A stretch of DNA of 64,000 nt from Gyrodactylus bullatarudis (taxonomy: Eukaryota > Platyhelminthes > Monogenea > Gyrodactylidea > Gyrodactylidae): positions 818,686 to 882,685 of the forward strand of contig SSNU01000075.1 in NCBI GenBank assembly GCA_012064415.1, in the 5' to 3' direction. The notes under the pieces are model-generated. The model ran no database searches. It worked only from the letters and a program-made list of their open reading frames with translations, and had not been told where the DNA came from. Below, one piece after another: positions 35,143-48,102 of this stretch (positions are counted from its first letter, which is position 1; each line of letters opens with the position of its first letter). A program made the translations under genes and the position numbers.

Positions 35143-36392
35143 ATACCCCATAATCTACTCCTTGCTAATATCAATCCCATCCCAAAGGTAAAATCTCCAT
35201 CATCCTATAATGAATTTAGACCTATCTCTATGCTCCCTAAACTAACTTGTATCTTGGATTCCATAATACTTTTTCTACTAAACAAATATATTGATATAAG
35301 CCAAATTGATCCTACTTAACATGGATTTTTTAATTCTAGATCAACTGAAACAAATCTTCTAGCTTTTTTATCCCATATTCAAGATTGTAAATCGAAGAAT
35401 ATTCAAAATCTTGTCATCTATGTTGACTTAAAAAAAGCTTTTGATTCATTATCATTTTTATCTATTATGAATTCTTTATGCACCTATGTCAACGATTACA
35501 ACTTATTGAATGTTATCTATTTATTCTTATCAAATCGACGCCAGTTTGTCACTATCAATGATCTAAAATCATTCCAATGTGAGATCACTTCTGGAGTTCC
35601 ACAAGGAAGTCGCATTGGCCCTCTATTATTCAACCTAGTCTTCTCAAAAATTCAATCGACTATACCTCAAGTCAAACTTTTTAAATTCGCCGATGATCTA
35701 AAAATTTGTTTTTCATTTCCTAATAACGAAATCGAAAAATCGATGGTTTATAGTTATATCCAAAACCTCCTACTTGAACTAAATGCCTTATCTCTAAAAA
35801 TTAATTTTGAAAAAAGTTTTTTCCTTGTCCCTTTTGCAATTCAATTGACATTCATATTCAAAATAAAACCTTCGAAAGAAAATTTTCTGTTCGTGATCTT
35901 GGCCTGGAATATGACTACATCTTACGTTTTGATAAGTACATTAAATCAATAGCCAATTTATTCGCTGCTAAAACTCTACATATCCACAGGATTGCGAAGA
36001 CAATTCCTATGAAGATACTTCTCTACAAGATGTACGCAAGACCAACTGTTGATTATTGTTCCTCTATATGGTCCCCATCTCAGATATCAACCTCGTTTAT
36101 TCTTGATCAGATTCAAAAGAGATTTCTCAAACTCTCAAATGTTCCGTCAACAAATTTCCAAAAGATTAAACTTCTCAGACATCGTAGATATTATAAATGT
36201 TTAAAAATTGCAAAGAATAATATATCTGATTTTTGGAATGCTAAAACTTCAAACAGGATCTTAAGATGTAATCACCCGAAATTAAAAAGACCTGTAAATA
36301 ACCCCTTAAAATCTCTTTTGTTTGATAGACTCCGAAGTCTCTTCAATGAAATTGTAAAGAAAAATATTTCATTCAACAATAAAGATCTGTAA
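35143..36392 (+). pseudogene. LINE (CR1/Jockey-like) reverse transcriptase, degenerate
   Basis: From 35,150 the frame reads ANINPIPKVKSPSSYNEFRP, motif 0-1 of a LINE reverse transcriptase, then an in-frame TAA at 35,317, then motif A (VIYVDLKKAFDS), motif B (TSGVPQGSRIGPLLF) and motif C (KFADDLKI, FADD in place of YADD). A frameshift near 35,880 leads into RPTVDYCSSIWSP and QIQKRFLKLSN, the C-terminal thumb region, ending at 36,392. An ATT-repeat tail follows near 36,420-36,437. One stop and one frameshift make it inactive. The N-terminal part is probably at 31,990-32,460. Confidence 0.85.
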
Positions 36393-36595
36393 AAATTTAT
36401 GATATAATATGACAATAAAGATTATTATTATTAATAAATTCTCATTTTCATGTCAATTAGGTTTGTGTTCTCTAGGATTCTCATTATTTGCTAGTTAGGC
36501 TTAGGAATGCCAGTAATATTTGAGCTATTTAGAAAGGAGTAAATATCGATAATTCTTTCCTGATTTAAATCATTCGACTTATCAACAATAAGTGG
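36304..36595 (+). repeat. LINE 3' end plus flank, duplicate 2
   Basis: Second copy of 34,850-35,141, with equal length and apparently near-identical sequence. After the last shared base the two flanks diverge abruptly (AATACCCCAT versus TGATAAAATA). Confidence 0.85.
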
Positions 36596-36712
36596 TGATA
36601 AAATACAGGTAGGTGAATAACTAATTCAGATGTTTATTATACACGATATTCATAAGCAAAGCCCATCAAGAGCCGTTTATAAATGGGGTAGATAATTTTA
36701 AATGTAAAGTTG

Positions 36713-37299
36713 ATTGATATGAAGTTGGGAATCTATGATTTTTACAGAAATTTCGATACTTTCATCAAGAATTCGAATTTTTTTCCTACTCATGTTGCCC
36801 ACTTTCACCATTTGAAGAAAAAAATTCTGAAAAAAAATTATTTTTATGAAAAATTTAGTCATTTTTCAAATTTCCATTTGGCGCCAAAATCCCATTTTTT
36901 CGAACTTTGAACCGAAAATTTTCATTTATCTGAAAGCTGGAGGTTGATAAAAAGAGGTTTTTCTGGGTCAAGATTAGACAAGAAAGCTGACTAGCACCGT
37001 CAAATTACCGACAGTCACCCCATTTTGGATAGATTTTGAATTATCGAAATTTCATTGATTTTCAAATAGTGAAAATGATCAAAAAATTGAAATTAAGCTC
37101 CCAGACGATAATAAGGCAATGCATCAGATAAGATTCAGCTGAAGAGATTTTTTTTTCGACCAAATTTTTCATGAAAATAATTTTTTTTCAGAATTTTTTT
37201 CTTCAAATGGTGAAAGTGGGCAACATGAGTAGGATTCCAAAAAATCTTTGACATATTCGTATTTTTGATGAAACCATCGAGATTTCTGTCATATCAATT
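36713..37299. mobile_element. Foldback MITE, family F
   Basis: The left end TTGATATGAAGTTGGGAATC and the right end ATATCAATTAGG are inverted. Internal blocks (CTACTCATGTTGCCCACTTT at the left, AGTGGGCAACATGAGTAGG at the right) repeat inverted. The right arm has lost about 26 bases near its tip. Most of its length is nearly identical to 48,370-48,730 in the opposite orientation. Confidence 0.8.
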
Positions 37300-38111
37300 A
37301 GGTTTAGTTTGAAACATTACATTCTGTGAATTTTGGGGGAAATGTTTCTTGAGAATTACTCACTGCAAAAGTAGTCAATTTGCACATACTTTTGAGCAGT
37401 TTTCATTGTTGAGTAGGCAAGACTCTAATTCACTTATTGTAATGTGTTACTATAAATGAAACTCAACAGATACTTGAAGAAGAAAGGGGAAAATGCGATA
37501 AAACTCTACTTGAAATGATGCTCAATGATAAATTTGATTTGTATTTTTTCTATTCTGTCTTACCACTGAATAAATAAGCATAGCTATCTTGTTCTCTTTT
37601 ATCTGGAGAGGAATAAAATGAATAGTTTAAAGGGAGCTTTGGATTTTTCTTCAAAGGCATGGGCACGTTGAACGGGCATGATTTCTCGTGTATTTTTTTG
37701 CATAAAAAAGGATAACTAATGTACTTGTTTTTCATTTTTAACTTGATATTATTCCTACCTCTTGTGTATAACGTCATGAACAACAAGAAATAAAGGGTTC
37801 ATTCCAAGAATGACCCAAAGAAAATATTCTTCTAAAAGAAAATAATTTTCAAAACTAAAATTTTCAGCTCTTGATTTCTTGTCGGCTCGTGTTCGGTCTT
37901 CAAAGTTTCTTATTTATTTTGTAACCAAATAGTTTTGAATCCTTCCAAGATTCTCGATAAAAATTTCTGAGTAAGCTGTCTTCTAACTCCTAATTAATTA
38001 GCGACAGCACAAAATTGTTTACAAGGATAGTTATTAATTTCACTATTTCCATCTTTTTTCCATCAAGGAGAAAGTTCATTTTCAATCTTTCAAGATATTC
38101 TAAACCTAACT
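37300..38111. other. Gene-free stretch
   Basis: AT-rich; nothing recognisable. Confidence 0.4.
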
Positions 38112-38642
38112 GAGATGAAGATGAGAATTTACTATTTTTACAAAAATCTCAATGTTTATCTCCGGATTTACAGGAAAAAATAATTTTTTGAATTATAAAA
38201 CGGAATGAGCTAATAAGATGTGGATATTCGAAAAAATTCAAAAAATAATTCAATCTGACCAAAACCAGTCCGTTTTTCGAATTTCGAAAATGTACCAAAT
38301 TTCCACTTTTTCAACTTTTGAAACCAAAAGTTATCCAAAATCTGGAAAATTTTCTCGGAAACAATAAGATCTTCACTATCTCTATGGCCAAAATCGAATT
38401 CTTCGTTCAATGTTGATCCCAAATATCATCACTTAACTGCTTTGAATAATCGAAATCGATAAAAATTCTTGGTTCAAAAGTTGAAAAACGGGCTAATTTT
38501 GGTCAGATTGAATTTTTTTAGAATATCCACATTTTATTCGCTCATTCCATTTTAGAATTAAAAAAAATATTTTTTTCTGTGAATGCGGAGAAAATTATTG
38601 AGTTTTTTGTAAAAGTAGTAAATTCTCATCTTCATGTCAACT
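38112..38642. mobile_element. Foldback MITE, family F, GAGAATT subtype
   Basis: GAGATGAAGATGAGAATT at the left is mirrored by AATTCTCATCTTCATGTCAA at the right. Inside, GGTCAGATTGAAT and TTCAATCTGACCAAAA are an inverted pair. Closest relative: 56,492-57,245. Confidence 0.8.
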
Positions 38643-39260
38643 AGCTTTACAACAATTTTGTCGAGATCCGGAATATTCATCTTCTAGTCTAGCAACTTTC
38701 CATAATATTGGCTTTATATTCATCTTAAATTTTATTTTGATATTCTTGGCTAAAGACAGTAAGAATATGGAACGTTTGTTATCAAAGGAAATTTTCATAT
38801 GTGGAAAAATATTTTCTTTGTGGTCAGTTGGAAATATTTGGGGCCAAATTTTTGAAAAAGCATGCCTTCATCTTTTATTCATCTTTGAACGAAGTTATCT
38901 GAACAAATTTGGTCTCAGATTTTTTAATTTTTTGTACAATTAACCTGTAAGAGATTATCCTTCAGATAGACTAGGATTTCTCATGAAATTCCTCCATTTA
39001 CCCATGCTATTAAGAACTTATGATTTTAAGAATCAAGATAAATAATTGAGAGGACTACAAAATACTAAAGCTATTCTCGATGAATTTGGGAATTCATGAT
39101 TTTTACAAAAATCTCATTTTTTCATCAAGGTATCGAAATTTTTGAAAGATTTTTTTTGTAACTGATTCAAAATGTACTCTTACTGATTGGAGAGAAAAAT
39201 TTCGAAAAAAAGTTTTTTTTGGAAAATTTTAGAGACATTTTAAAATTCGAGATAACGCGA

Positions 39261-39393
39261 TTTTTAAACTGAGTTGAAAATTTTTGTTGATTTAAAGGTC
39301 TGAGAGGAATCAAACGTTAATTTTCAGGATCATCATAAGACAAAGAAAATATTTACTCTTATTCATTTTTTTAGTTGAGCAGATTTATTTTTT
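39261..39393. repeat. Direct repeat of ~133 bp, copy 1
   Basis: Matches 39,788-39,923 almost exactly from AGTTGAAAATTTTTGTTGAT to GAGCAGATTTATTTTTT. Both lie in remnants of family F. Between the copies are short iterations of the word CACCCCAA (39,410-39,470). Confidence 0.8.
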
Positions 39394-39787
39394 GGGTTGA
39401 TTCCAAAAATCACCCCAAGAAAATTTTTTTTTCCAAAATTGACCCCAAGAATTTCCAGTAATCACCCCAAAGGAAATTTCAACTTTTTACCTCGAATCAA
39501 TTATTCTAATTTCAAAATTCCCCTCTTTTTGAATGGTGTAACTTGAATGATTCAAATTCTTTATGTAACCGACATAAGTTTCAGAAAGATTGAAAGTGAA
39601 CGTTCTCCTTATATAGAGAATTTGATGGAAAAAACCTTACGCGAATCTAGGTTCTTACAAATTTTTTCTATCCTTAAAAAAAATATATTTCTTGTTTCTT
39701 GAGATCGAGATAGTGAAATAAGAAGAGTGGTTAACTTCACCAACCTCCAAGGTCCTTGTATTTTGCAAAAATTAATTAATATCCCTA

Positions 39788-39923
39788 TTTTTAAACTTTG
39801 AGTTGAAAATTTTTGTTGATTTCAAGGTCTGAGAGGAATCAAACGTTAATTTTCAGGATCATCATAAGACAAAGAAAATATTTACTCTTATTCATTTTTT
39901 TAGTTGAGCAGATTTATTTTTTT
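39788..39923. repeat. Direct repeat of ~133 bp, copy 2
   Basis: Counterpart of 39,261-39,393, 527 bases downstream. Confidence 0.8.
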
Positions 39924-42086
39924 CTTACTCATCTAAAATAATCTTCATTTTACCGATGATAATTGAATTGATTCAATTTTTTAAATCTGATAATAAATAA
40001 GAATCGGGATTAGGATTTGTTGCTTAAAGGTAAGAAAACACTAATTATAACAGGAAATTAGAGCAGTGTCATAATGTTTCCGTTTTAGTAACAGAGTTTG
40101 AAAAAGGAGAGATCATAAATAGGTTCTTGACTTGATTTTGTTGCTTTGATAAAGGTTATATATTGGACAAAATGGTAGAACTCAAATGTAATACAATTCT
40201 TTCATCTGATTGCTCAAAAAAAGCTGAGAATACCAACTAATTTTAATATAAAACTAATTTGAGATCCTTTTTTATTAATATATATCTAAACAGATCTAAT
40301 GTTTGGATATCAGCTTCATGTGTTTTTAAAGAAGTAAGTCAATCAAATAAAATTTCAAAATTGCAGTTGAACATTCTAGGGTTAACAGGGTTCGTTTAAA
40401 TAATTAAAAATGAAAGTAAAAACTAATCCCCCCTCATACTTTATAGGCTGTTGAAAGAACTAAAAGTTACAACTCTCTTTACAGCTACTTTTTTTAATCC
40501 TGAGTGATTCATTATTCACTAGTTGATCAGATAATAATAAAATAAATTAGATTGCAGAGAAAAACCATAGAGAGACAAAAAGATAAAATGTATTTTCTAT
40601 AATGATTTTGTCTATTTTAAACCTAGATTATAACATTTGACCTGAATAAGAGGTTCTAGAAATAAGGATCAAAAAGAATATCGGTAGAAAGTTAACGAAT
40701 TAAATGAAGAACTATATGTTACCAGAATAGACCCTAAGCGTTTTTTAGAGAGGCAAGAATATTTATATTCATATTTGAATATTTCTCAGAGTATTGTTGA
40801 AAGATAATAATAGAGTTTGACAGAGATAAATAGGCCAGAACCAATTCCTCAAGACTTGTTTCTTTCCTTTTCACACTCTATACAAAAGTTTCCTTCATTC
40901 ATTTGATCTCTCTAGATAAGAAAAGATCCTCTGTGAAATTCAAAACTTTGTCCCAAATGAATTAAACTACTTGTATCAAACATCAATATGTTTACATATG
41001 AAAAAAACGTATATATTTCTCTAACAAAAGAGAAAAGAACTGATTCTAATAGATGAAATGAGTTTCTTGGATTTTAAACTGCTGAAATAATGGGTTTTAC
41101 TCATATCAAATTTCAAATCGATAAAAATATAAAATTCTATAGTTCAATCCTTGAACTTCTAGGTGTATTTATATTCATTGATAGCACACTCTTAATAACT
41201 ATCGTAATAAAGGTTTTGTTTCCTTCGTGAAATCTGATACACTTGAGTATAACAAAACAAATATAAATAGAGTTAGTGAATAAATCTATTTAGCTCTATG
41301 GACCAAGAGAAGGGCTCAAATGGTTTTCTTTTGTAAAAGAAAAACTTTAGTATTCTTTGGAAAATAAATGAGAAATGTTTCAGTAAGTATAGCGACTCGA
41401 TTTTCATAAATTCATTTTAGCGTCACACCAGTAAGCTCAAATAGTACATTTTTGAGGCACTAATGATAACACCTCATTACCATTCTAACAATAACAATAA
41501 ATTTGGATAGTAATCTGATCTTCTGTTTCACTCAAAAAGTCAATTGTTATAAATCTATTTGCCTAGATTCATAAGAAAGATCACGATAAACTTTGCATTG
41601 GCCAGCTATTTTCATTAACTTTGAAATCCAATCCAATAAATAATTCAGAAGAAGTAAGATAATTCACAATGCAGAGATGAGAAGTACTAAGGAAAACGAT
41701 TGTCTAGCTATGACGAGTTCCCTACAGAACTTTAGAAACCAACTCCATTTCTTAGTGACCATAACTTATGAATCATAAGTAACAACTTGAAATACTAAAT
41801 ACGGGACTAAATCTAAGAGTTGTATTAGTTTATTGGTTTGAAGTTTTGAACGTGTTTCATTTCAAAAGTGTAAATAAGTAGAGTAAGACATCATTTTTAA
41901 CTTTTTCAGCACCTAATTATATACCTCTCTGCTCGTTTTCGTTGACCAATGGAATTCCAGTATTGTCTCGACCAATGAAATTGGAGTTGAATTTAGCATT
42001 TTTACTCTCTACTCTTATGACCCCACAGATAACTATACACTATTAAAAAGAGATTTTTTTTCTCTTTCGATTAAAACCAAAAATAT
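39924..42086. other. Gene-free region
   Basis: No gene or clear repeat boundary. Two CCAAT boxes at about 41,945-41,980 resemble those upstream of the two receptor genes but precede no frame I can support. Confidence 0.4.
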
Positions 42087-42650
42087 TAATATGAAGATGG
42101 GAATTTATGATTTTTACTAAATTCTCAATTTTTCATAAAAAAACGAGTTTGATCGAGATTTTTCAGAATTTACATCAACATGAGGTCCATTTTCATGACA
42201 TGAGGAAAAATAATTTGAAAGAAAATGAATTTTTTAAGGAAGTAGGGCCAAATTCCTATTTATTTTAACTTGAGTTGAAAAATATTGCTGATTTCAAAGT
42301 GAGAAAGTGGTCAAAAGTTAATTCCAAGGATCACAATAAGACAAGAAAATCGATAATCCCCATAAAAATCCAGATAAATTCATCATTTTACAAATTTTAT
42401 CGATTTACAGGCATTAAAAATGATCAAAAAATCGAAATTTGAATTTCATACGATGATGGGGTAATTCTCAAAACCTGATTCAGCATATCTGGCCGTGATC
42501 CTAAAATCAACTTTTGATCCCTTTCTCACCTTGAAATCAGCAAAATTTTTCAACTCAAAGTTCAAAAAAAGGGAATTTGGCACTACATCGAGACTTGAAA
42601 TATGCCATAATTTCCTTTATAAATTTTTTTTCTTCAAAACATTCAAAACT
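42087..42650. mobile_element. Foldback MITE, family F, right end missing
   Basis: Starts TAATATGAAGATGGGAATTT like the copy at 9,601. Internal inverted blocks are present (TCCCCATAAAAATCC..., AAAGTGAGAAAGTGGTCAAAAG against CTTTTGATCCCTTTCTCACC), but the closing terminal repeat is lost. Confidence 0.65.
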
Positions 42651-43487
42651 TTGTTTCAATGAATAATTTTGAGCATACCAACTACTAGCTTTATTGCTTA
42701 AATCCTTTTCAATAATTAAATATGGATCAGACAAAAAATAAGGAGATATACGTCCACTGATAATAAAAGTTTCACTCTATTTCACTTAGAAATACGTAAA
42801 CATTCATGGTTGTGGATCAGGGTTGCAATTCGAAATTCGTAAGAAATAAAATAATTTTTTGTTTTGTTTACACACTCTGTATATATATCGGAAGTGTAGT
42901 AGTAGTAATGGATAGGAAATACGAGATGGGTTCCCTTATTCCATACATAAGCAACATTAAATATCAAGGTATTCAATATTTACCTCCTAGCTTAAACAAA
43001 GCAATTTTTTTTATCTTACTTCAGTCTCTTTTTGTGTCTTGGCTTATACACCATAATTTGTTTGATTTAAGAGATATTTTTTTGATATTTAGGCATATAT
43101 TACTTAAATAATAATAACGAAGATAATTGTCAATGATAAAAAACGTCTTTTAACCTAGACTAAATAAATAAAAAGCCAATGTTATTTTTTGGCTTCCCTT
43201 GATTTTTTTCCTCATGGATCAATCCTATATTAGTTGAGAAACCCCGTGAACTAACTAAATCTCACCTAATTTATATTTATGTTAGTAAGGTCTAGGACCA
43301 TGAAAAATTCATAATTCATAAATAGTTTAAACCATAGGCAATGGGACTAAACAAGAAAAATGATCATAAGAATCATGATTTTATTGAAAAAAACATGAGA
43401 AATATGAATTGGAAATCATTCCAACACCTAATAACACCTGAATACTCAAAAACGCTTGATCGAATCTTCAAAAATGATTTAAAATCA
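42651..43487. other. Gene-free stretch
   Basis: A 101-codon ATG frame at 42,806-43,111 has no recognisable features and biased, AT-driven composition. I do not call it a gene. Confidence 0.4.
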
Positions 43488-43900
43488 TTAACCCTTATAG
43501 TCCCACAGGGATAGTTCTAACACACGTCATTTAGGCAACTCATTATTATTCATTCAAGCCTCAGAAAATACTTCGTTTACCACCCATTCGATAGGAAATT
43601 TAATAATCTCCTGGAATACGCAAAGATCTTGGCTCTTGGCTAAAGATAATCTAGCATTCGTCAAACTCGCGCTATACTAATTTAAAGAGAGTTGATTTTT
43701 TTCAAAAAATTAATTTTTGTTTAAAATGTGTTTTTGAAAACCTACTTCCCAGTGTCATAGGTAGAAAGTAAGATAACTTTTATCGAGGAATCATACCTCT
43801 AGAATTCAAATATGCAATTGCCTGAACTCTATCTGTTAAACCTACAAAGATGATTTTGGATCAAAAAGTTACTCATGAATTGAATGCGACTCATGAAAAA
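43488..43900. mobile_element. TTAA (piggyBac-like) MITE, right end missing
   Basis: TTAACCCTTATAGTCCCACA at the left. The interior from GTCATTTAGGCAACTCATT to CTGAACTCTATCTGTTAAA matches the element at 50,573-50,976. It includes a block (GAAAATACTTCGTTTACCAC) that the latter lacks but that 47,566-48,056 carries inverted. Confidence 0.65.
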
Positions 43901-44012
43901 AAATTCTCTGATAGAGAAAGAGTGAGGAAAATGAAGAATGTTTCAGACCTCTTCTATAGTATTTTATTGAAATCGATTGGATTCCATTGTATATATAGAA
44001 ATCTAAGTATAA

Positions 44013-44022
44013 GGGGGGGGGG
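44013..44022 (+). repeat. Run of ten G
   Basis: Ten consecutive G in otherwise AT-rich DNA. Confidence 0.9.
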
Positions 44023-44389
44023 TATACATATATTAAATCAGACAAAACTGGGAAAAGATTCGTAAACAAGTCAATGACTGATATCTGACTGATAATAAAA
44101 ATATAATTATTTATAGATGTGGATAGCTGACTATAAAAATAATAGAGTGAAAATATGTGTCGATAGAATTCGTAGCTAATTTCCTGTCAAGACAATCCCT
44201 AATCATGATTGACTGTAGTCATGATACCATCTGAAAGTGATGATCTTGTTTATTCAATTACGATTCAGACCATGCTTATCTAGATGGCACACTAATTTAT
44301 CGAGAATATAAGAATGATATACACTTAACAGACAAATGTAGGGGAAAAACATATTAGGGCTATGCATTAGAGATTAATATCAAAAATGC

Positions 44390-44745
44390 AACAAATTTCC
44401 ACTTTTTTCAAGATTTGAAGCACTTAAATGAAGATATTCGAGATCAGCATTAGACAAAGAATTCGAATTGGGTCAAGGAGGTAGAAAGGAGTTTACAGTT
44501 TTCAAATAAAGTTAAATTTTCAAATTTTTCGATTTCTCACAACAATGACGAATATCTGTGAGTTTCTGCAGCCGAATTCGATTTTTTTTGTGAAATGCTG
44601 TTCCCAAATATCAGGACATAACTGCTTAAAATCTTTGAAATCGATAAAAATATTGAATTCGAAAGTTGAAAAAGTGAAAATTTTGTGCATTTTTGAAATT
44701 CAACAAACGGGCTAAATTTGGTCAGATTGAACTTCAACTAGCTTT
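44390..44745. repeat. Family F remnant (one end)
   Basis: AAGTTGAAAAAGTGAAAATT, CGGGCTAAATTTGGTCAGAT and the end CAACTAGCTTTA match the right halves of 38,112-38,642 and 56,492-57,245. Confidence 0.6.
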
Positions 44746-45082
44746 ACTTCTGACCTTACCACTGCCACATTAATAAGAAATTATTTTGGAGAAAGTTTTT
44801 CGAAAAAAGCCTAATTTTAATCAAAACCAACTGTTAGTCTAGACCATTTTTCACTGAAGATTGCTAACTTTTTCATATCAAGAGATGACTTTAAAATGTT
44901 AATATTTTTGCTCATTTTCAAATTGTCTTGAGTTCTCAATAAACTATTTTAGCTGAATAGGTTATGGTTTATCTAAAAGAATATTAGTTTTTCTTCTAGA
45001 AAAGTGATTGTTCAATAGATTCCTCAAAACAGGACTTTGGTTTGAGAGATGACTAAATTATCAAGAATTTGTTCTAGGCTCC

Positions 45083-45150
45083 TAGCTAATATATCCCAGA
45101 GGTTCGTCGTATTTGGTAATGGATTAGTCCATGTCGCTGAATGGTTCTCT
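45083..45150 (-). repeat. Fragment of the 4,850-5,058 MITE
   Basis: AATATATCCCAGAGGTTCGT, then TATTTGGTAATGGATTAG, match the reverse complement of the right half of that MITE. Confidence 0.7.
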
Positions 45151-46169
45151 CCGTGACTAGTTAACTAAATGTCTACCTCCAAATTCTTATAACTACTGAA
45201 ATAGTCTTTTTCAATATTTTATAATTAGCTTTATTGCTCTACTCTACTCTCTAGTTTCACTTAAATATGGCAACTTAAAGATACTATATCAAGCCTTGAC
45301 GAATTTATGCATAACGTTTACCTTAAATAAGAATATAGAATGCTTAAGTAATTGCAAATGTAGGAAAGAGAACATTGTGTAATGGATAAGTGAAAATATC
45401 CTCCCCTGTTGTTCATCGAGAGTTTACAGGACTCATAACATGATGATCTTTTTTCATAGGAAAAAATACAAAATTTCCCCCCGCTATTTCAAGACAGGAT
45501 AAGAGTACTTTGGGAAAGCATTTAACGTATTTAATGATAAACTTTGAAATAGTATAAATTGAATCTCATTGAAGCACTTGGACTTGGCAATCATGATAGG
45601 TTTAATAGAAATGTTGATGAGGTTAACATTGAACTCAGCTTTTTGACAAAAGAAGGCAGTTAAATCAAATCTGATTGGACAAAACTGATAAGGTTAAGAT
45701 CAAATATTAATAGTACTTTTGTAGTAGAATTCATTGAAGAATAATGGCGTAAATTCGAAAATTGAATTTAAAACCATCGCCATTATTATTATTAATTTTA
45801 AAGAAGTAGAAATTCAACTGACCACTCTATATAAAAAAGCTCTTTATAAACAAGATTAGCAAGTGATTAAAGAACTTCTGGTTAGTTAAGAAGAAAAGAA
45901 ATCCTTTTTCCTAGTACACATAGTAGAGGGGCTAGAAACTGGAAAATTGATCTCTATGCCAAGAGAGTGGATAAATAAGATAAATTTGATTCACACTGAC
46001 AAGGGGGAGTGGGGACATCACCAAAAAGGTGTACAAGCAAATACAGTATTGTGGTATGGATACTCTCCTGACCTGGGAATTGAGCTGAAGAATTTTTCTC
46101 TCGTATATAATTAATTTTCATTAGATTACGCTCGTTTATTTTGAAGAAAAAATGAAGCTAATTATCTTT

Positions 46170-46590
46170 AGAATTATAATAAAACTTATCTCATCACCCA
46201 AATGAGATAATAATTGCGGTAATTACCATTTTTCCGATCTTTTCCTATTAAAACATTTCTATGAAGTAGGCTAGGTATTAGAACAAGTAGTTTTTAAGGG
46301 CAAAAACACTTCACTTCTTTGGTTTTTTGTCTTATTTTGAATGGAGACATTAATTCGTGTTATCTTAAAATTTATAATTTTTTTATAATAAAACACCCAA
46401 ATGAGATAATTATAATTATGGTGGTTTTTTCAGCTCTAAGACAGTTTTTCACACTTGAAAAGGTTTATTTCTCAATGAAACTCTTCTATGAAGTTTGCCA
46501 AGTATTAGAACAAATAGTTCTAAGGGCAAAATCATTCGCTTTTTCGTTTTTTATCTCATTTAGAATTAATTTAATTAATTCGACTCATCT
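46170..46590 (+). repeat. Two diverged tandem units of ~210 bp
   Basis: CCCAAATGAGATAAT, TTCTATGAAGT, TATTAGAACAA and CTAAGGGCAAAA-like blocks occur in the same order in 46,170-46,378 and 46,379-46,590. The units differ at many positions, so the duplication is old. Confidence 0.65.
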
Positions 46591-46964
46591 TGAGTTTGTC
46601 AATTTTTTAAATTAAACACCTTAATTGCCTGCAAGACGCAGGTCCCACAGAACTACTCAAAGTTAAATTTATTGGTAAATGCTAAATATCGCTTGAGAAA
46701 CAATCAGAGATAGAGGGCTTCAGTTGGCAGGGATACTCATATATAGTTTTACAAAAACTATAAAAATAGAAAGGATTTGAATGCTCACCGAATTTATATA
46801 TGATGATTTGAAAATTGAGTTTTCTTCCTTCATTGATTCACAGATTTGGTTTTTCACTCATTATGCCGAATTTTTCCCTAAATAGAGAATACAAAAGTAT
46901 TAGATTAATTCCAAGTCAGGTTATAAATGATGTAGAATTAGTTTTATAATAAGATATATTAATC

Positions 46965-47170
46965 AATATAGGAAATCTCATCCATTTCGGGCACTCAAAA
47001 CGTTTTGATAGCAATGGATCCATACGTCTTCGCCAGGGGTCAATCAAAAAATTTACAATTTATATGTTTCCGAAAGTTTTGACAAATCAGAGTAAAGATC
47101 TCATAAAAATGAATAATTTGTTTGGTAACGAAGGTCTGGAGTGACCGAGATGGATCAGAATTCCTATATT
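46965..47170. mobile_element. 206-bp MITE with 32-bp inverted repeats
   Basis: AATATAGGAAATCTCATCCA at the left is the inverse of TGGATCAGAATTCCTATATT at the right. The inner halves (TTTCGGGCACTC and GAGTGACCGAGA) also pair. No coding capacity. Confidence 0.75.
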
Positions 47171-47565
47171 GATCCATCATTAAAATGCGATCACTAGAGC
47201 ATCAATAATATGACATAAAAAACTCATTTATAGGCGCTTATTTTTTTGAGTGATTTTATACGAATTTTAAAATTTTCCTACATTATCATTATGAGTCAAT
47301 ATTAATAAATAAGAAATTGTTTCTTATGGTTGACCATGCAACAGCAAATCTTACAGTATAGATCTCCCGTTCTAGATTCTTGGAATTCATTGGGCCAAGG
47401 AGTTGAAAAAAATTGATATTTTAGTGGAAGAATTTTAAATAAAACATGCTACATGACGTAATCAAAATTTCATTCATGGGAAATCAAAGAACTAATATGA
47501 TTGGTCAATTAGATTAGGTATGGGGATATTCTATGCAAAGTATACAGTGTGTAAAAATATGCCTT

Positions 47566-48056
47566 TTAAACCCTTGAAGTCCCAGCCAAATTTTTTTTCA
47601 TGACTAGGATTCAATCTTTTGTCTATTCAATCGTATGTGAATACGCTGATTACGAATCTACAGTTGTTTCATAAAACTATTTTGGGTTCAGAAGTTATCG
47701 AGCAAAATATGGGTCAGTTTTTGATCCAAAAACAGGCTATTTTTGTAGCTTTAGCAGATAGAGTTCGGGCGATTGCATATCTGAATTCTACAGGTATGAT
47801 TATACCCCATGACATCGGGAAGTAGGTTTTCAAAAATAGGTTTTAAACATAAATTAATTTATTGAAAAAATCAACTCTCTTTGAATTATTATAGCACGAA
47901 GAATGATAGAGCCAAGATATTTGCGTAATCCAGTAGATTAATAAATTTCCTATCGAATGGGTGGTAAACGAAGTATTTTCTGAGGTTTAAATGAATAATA
48001 TAGAGGTGATAAAATGATATGTAATAGAAATAACCCAATGGGACTAAAAGGGTTAA
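47566..48056. mobile_element. TTAA (piggyBac-like) MITE, complete
   Basis: TTAA-ACCCTTGAAGTCCCA at the left and TGGGACTAAAAGGG-TTAA at the right. The interior shares blocks, in inverse orientation, with 43,488 and 50,573. The 68-codon frame at 47,619 lies wholly inside it and is not a gene. Confidence 0.7.
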
Positions 48057-48102
48057 AAACTATGGCCTATTACAAAATGTATAACCGTTATATGCTCTTA
48101 AA

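Noticed and set aside
36710..36910. Frames of 66 and 79 codons sharing a peptide at 36,710 (+) and 48,610-48,849 (-)
   Set aside because: The shared peptide comes from two nearly identical non-coding foldback elements, not from a conserved gene.
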